Source: Triticum aestivum (lineage: Eukaryota > Streptophyta > Magnoliopsida > Poales > Poaceae). From it: a DNA stretch of 64,000 nt. The stretch lies in assembly GCF_018294505.1 (NCBI RefSeq), contig NC_057800.1:177242113-177306112 (forward strand), in the 5' to 3' direction. Positions 56,981 to 64,000 of this stretch are shown here, piece after piece. Numbering within the stretch: the first letter of the stretch is position 1; each line of letters opens with the position of its first letter. Below the pieces are notes generated by a model that worked only from the letters and a program-made list of their open reading frames with translations, did no database searches and was not told where the DNA came from. The position numbers were made by a program, and so were the translations under genes.

Positions 56981-58399
56981 TGATAACCCACAAGTATAGG
57001 GGATCGCAACAGCTTGCGAGGGTAGAGTATTCAACCCAAATTTATTGATTCGACACAAGGGGAGCCAAAGAATATTCTCAAGTATTAGCAGCTGAGTTGT
57101 CAATTCAACCACACCTGGAAACTTAGTATCTGCAGCAAAGTATTTAGTAGCAAAGTAATATGATAGTAGTGGTAGCGGTAACAAAAGTAAAGACAGCAAA
57201 AGTAATGTTTTTTTTGGTATTTTGTAGTGATTGTAACAGTAGCAGCGGGAAAGTAAATAAGCGTAAACCAGTATATGGAAAACTCGTAGGCACCAGATCA
57301 GGGATGGATAATTATGCCGGATGCGGTTCATCATGTAACAGTCATAACATAGGGTGACACAGAACTAGCTCCAATTCATCAATGTAATGTAGGCATGTAT
57401 TCCGTATATAGTCATACGTGCTTATGGAAAAGAACTTGCATGACATCTTTTGTCCTACCCTCCCGTGGCAGCGGGGTCCTATTGGAAACTTAGGGATATT
57501 AAGGCCCCCTTTTAATAGAGAACCGGAACAAAGCATTAGCACATAGTGAATACATGAACTTCTCAAACTATGGTCATCATCGGGAGTGGTCCCGATTATT
57601 GTCACTTCAGGGTTGCCGGATCATAACACATAGTAGGTGACTATAGACTTGCAAGATAGGATCTAGAACTCTCATATATTGATGAAAACATAATAGGTTC
57701 AGATCTGAAATCATGGCACTCGGGCCCTAGTGACAAGCATTAAGCATAGCAAAGTCATAGCAACATCAATCTCAGAACATAATGGATACTAGGCATCAAA
57801 CCCTAACAAAACTAACTCGATTACATGATAAATCTCATCCAACCCATCACCGTCCAGCAAGCCTACGATGGAATTACTCACCCACGGCGGTGAGCATCAT
57901 GGAATTGGTGATGGAGGATGGTTGATGATCACGACGGCGACGAATCCCCCTCTCCGGAGCCCCGAACAGACTCCAGATCAGCCCTCCCGAGAGGTTTTAG
58001 GGCTTGGTGGCGGCTCCGTATCATAAAACGCGATGATTTCTTTTCTCTGAATTTTTTCTCTTCGAAAGCAAATATATAGAGTTGGAGTTGGCGTCGGAGG
58101 GTCTCCAGGGGGCCCACATGGTTGGGGGCGCGCCCTAGGGGGGGCGCCCCCACCCTCGTTGAAAGGGTGTGTGCCCCCTGGTCTTCATCTTTGGCGAGGA
58201 TTTTTTATTGTTTTTTCTAAGACCTCCCGTGGAGTTTCAGGTCATTCCGAGAATATTTGTTTTCTGCACATAAAACAACATCATGGTAATCCTGCTGAAA
58301 ACAGCATCAGTCCAGGTTAGTTCCATTCAAATAATACAAGTTAGAGTCCAAAACAAGGGCAAAAGTGTTTGGAAAAGTAGATACGACGGAGACGTATCA
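56981..58399 (-). repeat. Gypsy-3 5' LTR
   Basis: This 1419-bp LTR starts TGATACGTCTCCGTCGTATC at 58399 and ends GGGTTATCA at 56981. TATA-like CTATATATTTGC occurs near 58075. The GC-rich hairpin region is at about 58110-58160. Confidence 0.93.
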
Positions 58400-58404
58400 G
58401 GGCA

Positions 58405-58815
58405 CAACCCACCAGGGCACCTTGATGACAGTAGTTTGCCAAGTTCATGTATTCATTATGTGTTAATGCTTTTGTTCTAGTACTCTATTAAAAGGAGGCC
58501 TTAATATCCCCTAGTTTCCAATTGGAACCTGCTGCCATGGGAGTGTAGGACAAAAATATGCCATGCATGTTCTTTCCATAAGCACGTATGACTATTTGCG
58601 GAATAAATGCCTACATTATATTGATGAACTGGAGCTAGTGCCGTATCGCCCTAGGTTATGACTGTCACATGATGAATATCATCCAACAAATCACCGATCC
58701 AATGCCTACGAATTTATCTTATATTGTTCTTGATAAGTTACCATTGCTATCATTACTGTTGCACTTGTTACAAAACTATGGCTATTACTGTTACCGTTAC
58801 TGTTACTGTTGTCAC
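58405..58815 (+). repeat. Plus-strand Gypsy LTR fragment, second part
   Basis: This continues 48518-48757 beyond the GGGCA duplication. It is cut at 58815 by a minus-strand WIS-type LTR before its own end. Confidence 0.68.
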
Positions 58816-60265
58816 TGTTGGGGAACGTAGCATGCAATTTCAAAAAAAATTCCTACGCTCATGCAAGATCTATCTAGGAGATGCATAACAACGAGAGGGG
58901 GAGAGTGTGTCCATGTACCCTCGTAGACCGAAAGCGGAAGTGTTTGACAACGCGGTTGATGTAGTCGAACTTCTTCTCGTTCCAACCGATCAAGTATCGA
59001 ACACGGCACCTTCGAGTTCTGCACACATTCAGCTCGATGATGTCCCTCGAACTCTTGATCCAGCAAAGTATCGAGGGATAGTTCTGTCATCGCGATGGTG
59101 TGGTGACGCTGATGGTGAAGTGATCCGTGTAGGGCTTCGCCCAAGCACTACGTGAATATGACTGGAGGCGTAAACTGTGGAGGGGGGCGCCACACACGGC
59201 TAACAATGTTTGTTGTGTGTTCTAGCGGTGCCCCTCACATATATATAGGATGGAGGGGAGGAGAGGCAGCCAAGGGGGCGCCCCAAGTAGGAGGAATCCT
59301 ACTTGGGGTCCTCCAATTTGGAGTAGGAAGGGAAGAGGGGGAATGGAGAATCCTATTCCCTTTTCCCTTTCCTTCTTCCTCTTTCCTTCTCCAATTTGGC
59401 CAGCCCATATGGGGGGGGGGTGCACCAGCCCCTTAGTGGCTGGTGTGTTTCCCCTCTTGGCCTATTAGGCCCATATAGCTTGCCGGGGTTTGCCCGGAAC
59501 CCCTTCCGGTGACTCGATACGTACCCGGTACCCCCAGAACACTTCCGGTGTCCGAATTCTATTGTCCTATATATATGAATCTTTACCTCTCGACCATTTC
59601 GAGACTCCTCATCATGTATGTGATCTCATCAGGGACTCCAAACAAACTTCGGTCACCAAAACACATAAACTCATATTACAAATCGTCATCGAACATTAAG
59701 CGTGCGGACCCTACGGGTTTGAGAACTATGTAGACATGACCGAGACACCTCTCCGGTCAATAACCAATAGCGGAACCTAGATGCTCATATTGGCTCCCAC
59801 ATATTCTACAAAGATCTCTATCGGTCAAACCGTTATGACAACATACGTTATTCCCTTTGTCATCAGTATGTTACTTGCTCGAGATTCGATCGAGGGAATC
59901 TTCATACCTAGTTTAATCTCGTTACCGGCAAGTCTCTTTACTCATTCCATAATACATTATCCCGCAACTAACTCATTAGTCACATTGCTTGCAAGGCTTA
60001 TTATGATGTGCATTACCGAGAGGGCACAAAGATACCTCTCCGATACTCGGAGTGACAAATCCTAATCTTGATCTATGCCAACCCAACAAACACCTTCGGA
60101 GATACCTGTAGAGCATCTTTATAATCACCCAGTTACATTGTGACGTTTGATAGCACACAAGTTGTTCCTCCAGTATCCGGGAGTTGCATAATCTCATAGT
60201 CAAAGGAATATGTATATGACATGAAGAAAACTATAGCAATAAAACTGAATGATCAACATGCTAAG
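58816..60265 (-). repeat. WIS-type Copia LTR interrupted by Gypsy-4
   Basis: Read on the minus strand the LTR end CCCCAACA is at 58816. The sequence runs to 60265, where Gypsy-4 begins; the missing 5' part of the LTR should follow Gypsy-4 beyond the window. CTAAG at 60261-60265 would be the left target duplication. TATA-like sequence on the minus strand lies near 59240. It may be solo or part of an element. Confidence 0.82.
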
Positions 60266-61742
60266 TGATACGTCCATTTTGCATCATGTTTTCTTACTAT
60301 TATTTACAATGTTTTTGTCCATAATAATGCTTTTTGGAGTAATTCTAATGCCTTTTATCTCATAATTTGCAAGGTACACACCAAGAGGGAGAATTCTGGC
60401 AGCTGGAAATCTGGACCTGGGAAAGCTACGTCAGGGCACCTATTTTGCACAAATCCAAACAAGCTGAAACTTCACAGAGATTTTTTATGGATTATTTAAG
60501 AATTATTGGAGCAAATAACTACTAGAGGGGCCCCACTAGGTGGGCACAACCCACCTCGGTGCGCCAGGGAGCCCAGGCGCGCCCTGGTGGGTTGTGCCCT
60601 CCTCAGCCCACCTCCGGTGCCCATCTTTTGGTATATAAGTCATTTTGACCTAGAAAAAAAATAAGGAGAGGACTTTGGGATGAAGCGCTGCCGCCTCGAG
60701 GCGGAACTTGGGCAGGAGCACTTTTGCCCTCCGGCGAAGCGATTCCGTCGGGGGAACTTCCCTCCCGGAGGGGGAAATCATCGTTATCATCATCACCAAC
60801 AACTCTCCCATCTTGGGGAGGGCAATCTCCATCAACATCTTCAACAAAACTATCTCCTCTCAAACCCTAGTTCATCTCTTGTGTTCAATCTTGTTACCGG
60901 AACTATAGATTGGTACTTGTGGGTGACTAGTAGTGTTGATTACATCTTGTAGTTGATTACTATATGGTTTATTTGGTGGAAGATTATATGTTCAGATCCA
61001 ATATGCTATTTAATACCCCTCTGATCATGAGCATGTTTATCATTTGTGAGTAGTTACCTTTGTTCTTGAGGTCACGGGAGAAATCATGTTGCAAGTAATC
61101 ATGTGAATTTGATATGTGTTTGATATTTTGATAGTATGTATGTTGTGATTCCCTTAGTGGTGTCATGTGAACGTCCACTACATGAAACTTCACCATATTT
61201 GGGCCTAAGGGAATGCATTGTGGAGTAGCAATTATGCGCTATTCCGTAAGGGACCGATTGGATCCAAAAATTTAATGCTATGGTTAGAATTTATTATTAA
61301 CACTTTTATCATAGTTGAGGATGCTTGCGGGAGGGTAAACATAAGTAAGAGGTTTGTTCAAGTAAGAATAGCACCTAAGCACCGGTCCACCCACATATCA
61401 AATTATCGAAGTAGTGAACTCGAATTAAACCAACATGATGAAAGTGACTAGATGAAATTCCCGTGTACCCTCAAGAACGCTTTTCTTATCATAAGAGACT
61501 GTTTTGTCTTGTCCTTTGCCTCAAAAGGATTGGGATACCTTGCTGCACTTTTGTTACTACTATCATTACTTGCTTGTTACAAATTATATTGCTATCAAAC
61601 TACTCTGCTACTTACCATTTCAGCACTTGCATACATTACCTTACTAGAAACTACTTGTCATTTCCTTCTGCTCCTCATTGGGTTCGACACTCTTACTTAT
61701 CGAAAAGAGCTTCAATTGATCCCCTATACTTGTGGGTCATCA
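60266..61742 (+). repeat. Gypsy-4 5' LTR
   Basis: This 1477-bp LTR starts TGATACGTCC and ends GGGTCATCA. A hairpin with perfect 14-bp arms (60542-60555 and 60586-60599) lies upstream of the TATA box GGTATATAAG (60630-60639). Confidence 0.9.
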
Positions 61743-61753
61743 AGTCTATTTTC

Positions 61754-61770
61754 TGGCGCCGTTTCCAGGG
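61754..61770 (+). promoter_or_regulatory. Gypsy-4 primer binding site
   Basis: TGGCGCCGTTTCCAGGG, the tRNA-Asp-type site with two substitutions. Confidence 0.82.
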
Positions 61771-61834
61771 AGTGAAGCGCCTTTGGTAAGGAAACATTTA
61801 TACAGTGTGTTGAAATTTATTGTCACTTGTTACT

Positions 61835-62709
61835 ATGGAAAATAATCCTTTGAGGGGTTTGTTCAGGGTATCTTCACCTCGTTCAGAACCACAATTAGCT
61901 ACCCCTCAACCTACTACACCTACTGAAAATATTGAATATGAAATTCCTTCGGGTATGATAGAACAACTGCTAGCTAATCATTATGTAGGAGATGGAACCG
62001 AACATCCTGATATGCACTTGATATATGTAGAACAAATTTGTGGATTGTTTAAGCTTGCAGGTTTACCCGGAGATAAAGTTATGAAGAAGTTTTTGCCTTT
62101 ATCTTTGGAGGGAAAAGCATTGGCATGGTATGGGCTATGTGATGATATTGGATAATGGAACTGGAATTGTTTGAAATTGGAGTTCCACAAAAAAAATTGT
62201 CCAATACATCTAGTTCACCGTGATCGGAATTATATATATAATTTTTGGCCAGGTGAAGGATAAAGTATCTCTCTAGCTTGGGGGAGGATTAAGTCAATGC
62301 TATATTCATGCCCCAATCATGAGCTCTCAAGATAAATTAGTATTCAAAACTTTTATGCTCGGCTTTCTCGTAATGATCAAACCATGCTTAATACTTCTTG
62401 CGCTGGTTCCTTTATGAAGAAGACTATGGAATTCCGATGGGATCTTTTGGAAGAATTAAACACAACTCTAAAGATTGGGAACTCGACAAAGGTAAAGAGT
62501 CAGGTATTAAACTTGAGTATGATTGTGTTAAATCTTTTATGGATACCGATGCTTTTCAAAAGTTTAGCACTACATATGGACTTGACTCTGAGATAGTAGC
62601 CTCCTTTTGTGAATCATTTGCTACTCATGTTGAACTCCCTAAAGAGAAGTGGTTTAAATATCACCCACTTATTAAAGAAGAAATTAAAGAACCAGTACCA
62701 GTTAAATAA
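61835..62709 (+). pseudogene. gag: Gypsy-4 gag, broken
   Basis: Gag starts at ATG 61835 (MENNPLRGLFRVSSPRSEPQ); upstream codons in the same frame lie in the leader. The core is split. Frame 1 runs to a TAA at 62153-62155 (LEGKALAWYGLCDDIG), a stretch with frame changes follows to about 62400, and a second open part covers the C-terminal half (RWFLYEEDYGIPMG, FMDTDAFQKFSTTYGLDSE, FCESFATHVELPKEKWFKY). A TAA at 62707-62709 ends it, but the same frame continues directly into pol. Confidence 0.82.
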
Positions 62710-63909
62710 GAAACTATACTTTATAATGTTGATCCAGTTGTTCCTTCTGCTTATATTGAGAAACCACCTTTCCCTGTTAGGATAAAGGAACATGCTGAAG
62801 TTTCAACTTTGGTAAACAAAAGATATATTAGAACACCTAAACCTGATGACCAAATTAAAGTAGAACCTAGTATTTCTATGGTTAAAGATCTCTTGGAAGA
62901 AGATATGGATGGGCATGTTATTTACTTCTGTGAAGAAGCTGCTAGAATTGCCAAACCTGATAAGAAAGATAAACAGAGACCCGCTGTTGGCATACATGTC
63001 ATCTCAGTTAAAACAGGAGATCATTGTTATCATGGTTTATGTCACATAGGTGCTGGTGTGAGTGCTATTCCTTATACCTTATATCAAGAAATTATGAAAG
63101 ATATAGCACCCGCAGAGATAGAAGAAACAGATGTTACTATTGGACTTGCTAATAGAGACACTATATCACCAATTGGGATTGTTAGAGATGTTGAAGTCTT
63201 GTGTGGGAAAATAAAATACCCTACTGATTTTCTTGTTCTTGGTTCCCCACAAGATGTCTTTTGTCCCGTTATTTTTGGTAGACCTTTCTTGAACACCGTT
63301 AATGCTAAGATAGATTGTGAGAAACAAACTGCCGGTGTTAGTTTTGGTAATGAGTCTCATGAGTTTAATTTTCCCAAGTTTAGTAGAAAGCTTCATGAAA
63401 AAGAATTGCCTAGTAAGGATGAATTAATTGGTCTTGCTTCTATTGCTATACCACCTACTGATCCTTTAAAACAATATTTGCTAGACCATGAGAATGATTT
63501 TCATATGCATGAAAGAAATGAAATAGATAAAATTTTGTTTGAACAACGTCCTCTACTTAAACACAATTTGCCTATTGAAACTCTAGGAGGTCCTTCTCCA
63601 CCTAAAGGTGATCCTGTGTTTGAATTAAAACAATTGCCAGACACTTTGAAATACGCTTATGTTGATGAAAAGAAGATATATCCTGTTATTGTTAGTGCTA
63701 ACCTTTCAGAACATGAAGAAGATAGATTATTAAAAGTTCTAAGGAAGCACCGTGATGCTATTGGATATATTCTTGATGATTTAAAGGGCATTAGTCCCAT
63801 TCTATGTCAGCACAAAATTAATATGGAACCTGATGCTAAACCCGTTGTTGATCACCAACGTTGGTTAAATCCAAAGATGAAAGAAGTGGTAACAGAACGG
63901 AAATATTAA
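62710..63909 (+). pseudogene. Gypsy-4 protease and start of reverse transcriptase
   Basis: This frame continues from gag. The protease motif reads CHIGAGVSAIPYTLY, with His at 63043-63045 where the catalytic Asp is expected; Gypsy-3 keeps Asp in the equivalent CDLGAGVS. The second protease motif is VIFGRPFLNTVNAKID. A linker (LKQLPDTLKYAYVDEKK) leads to the first reverse transcriptase motif, HQRWLNPKMKEVV. A small indel near 63890 shifts the frame; the continuation in another frame (63896-64000) reads LEAGIIYPIADSRWVSPVHC-type sequence, ending with the window. The palm motif is outside. Confidence 0.85.
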
Positions 63910-64000
63910 AACTTTTGGAAGCAGGTATAATCTATCCCATAGCTGATAGTAGATGGGTAAGTCCTGTTCATTGTGTTCCTAAGAAAGGAGGTATAACTAT

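Larger units (their letters stand above)
48758..58399 (-). mobile_element. Gypsy-3: complete Athila-like non-autonomous element (gag, protease, Athila-type ORF, no RT)
   Basis: Read on the minus strand: 5' LTR 58399-56981, primer site, gag, protease, an LTR-like GC-rich segment, an Athila-type ORF, a non-coding stretch, polypurine tract and 3' LTR 50173-48758. GGGCA is duplicated at 48753-48757 and 58400-58404. Between protease and the Athila-type ORF there are only about 740 bp, with no reverse transcriptase, RNase H or integrase. The host LTR is a related family, so this is near-self nesting in opposite orientation. Confidence 0.93.
60266..64000 (+). mobile_element. Gypsy-4: Athila-like Gypsy element with pol, continuing beyond the window
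   Basis: 5' LTR at 60266-61742, tRNA-Asp-type primer site, gag, protease and the start of reverse transcriptase in one lineage-typical order. It is the only Gypsy element in the window with reverse transcriptase sequence. It is related to the minus-strand fragment at 23688-24827. The 3' end is outside the window. Confidence 0.9.

Noticed and set aside
58737..58815. TTACTGTTACCGTTACTG-type repeats as telomere-like DNA
   Set aside because: The unit is irregular, short and part of a Gypsy LTR end; it is not the plant telomere repeat TTTAGGG.

Overview
This window is a stack of nested transposable elements from a large grass genome. It is almost certainly Triticeae (wheat, Aegilops, barley or rye), because BARE/Angela/WIS-type Copia LTRs, several long Gypsy LTRs opening TGATACG, a Sukkula-like 4.6 kb LTR and Tourist/Stowaway-type MITEs occur together. 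I see no rRNA, tRNA, CRISPR or bacterial features and no confident intact host gene. Family names are from memory and tentative; boundaries marked by target-site duplications (TSDs) were read directly.

Layout: (1) 1-16046, a decayed plus-strand Copia element (Copia-A). Its leader is split by a complete Gypsy element (Gypsy-1, 174-9891, TSD ATGAC) that carries gag and protease remnants and a spliced antisense gene but no reverse transcriptase. (2) 16047-23687, a minus-strand relative (Copia-B) joined tail to tail to Copia-A, with a nearly open gag-pol. (3) 23688-24827, a minus-strand Gypsy fragment. (4) 24828-29834, the only low-copy stretch. It holds a Tourist-like MITE, a degenerate Stowaway-like MITE and a 1.8 kb Mutator-like element (27572-29381) with 459-bp terminal inverted repeats, a 10-bp TSD and a two-exon gene that starts inside a terminal repeat. 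(5) 29835-33702, debris: the 3' half of a short-LTR Copia (Copia-C), a LINE 3' end, Gypsy leader sequence and a WIS-type LTR piece.

(6) 33703-48517, Copia-D on the plus strand. Its LTR is split by Gypsy-2 (34455-42046, TSD ACGAT), its leader by a Sukkula-like LTR (about 42770-47414), and its gag ends at 48517. (7) 48518-58815, a plus-strand LTR piece split by Gypsy-3 on the minus strand (48758-58399, TSD GGGCA). Gypsy-3 encodes gag, protease and an Athila-type ORF but no reverse transcriptase. (8) 58816-60265, a minus-strand WIS-type LTR broken by Gypsy-4 (60266 to beyond the window), an Athila-like element with gag, protease and the start of reverse transcriptase.

The three complete Gypsy elements all lack reverse transcriptase and integrase but keep LTRs, primer sites, polypurine tracts and TSDs, so they were probably mobilised in trans by partners such as Gypsy-4. 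Features needing a second look are the Mutator-like element with a promoter and first exon in both terminal repeats, exact internal copies of the polypurine tract about 2 kb upstream of the 3' LTR in two Gypsy families, GC-rich hairpins upstream of the TATA box in three LTR families, and an uncharacterised acidic ORF in Gypsy-2.
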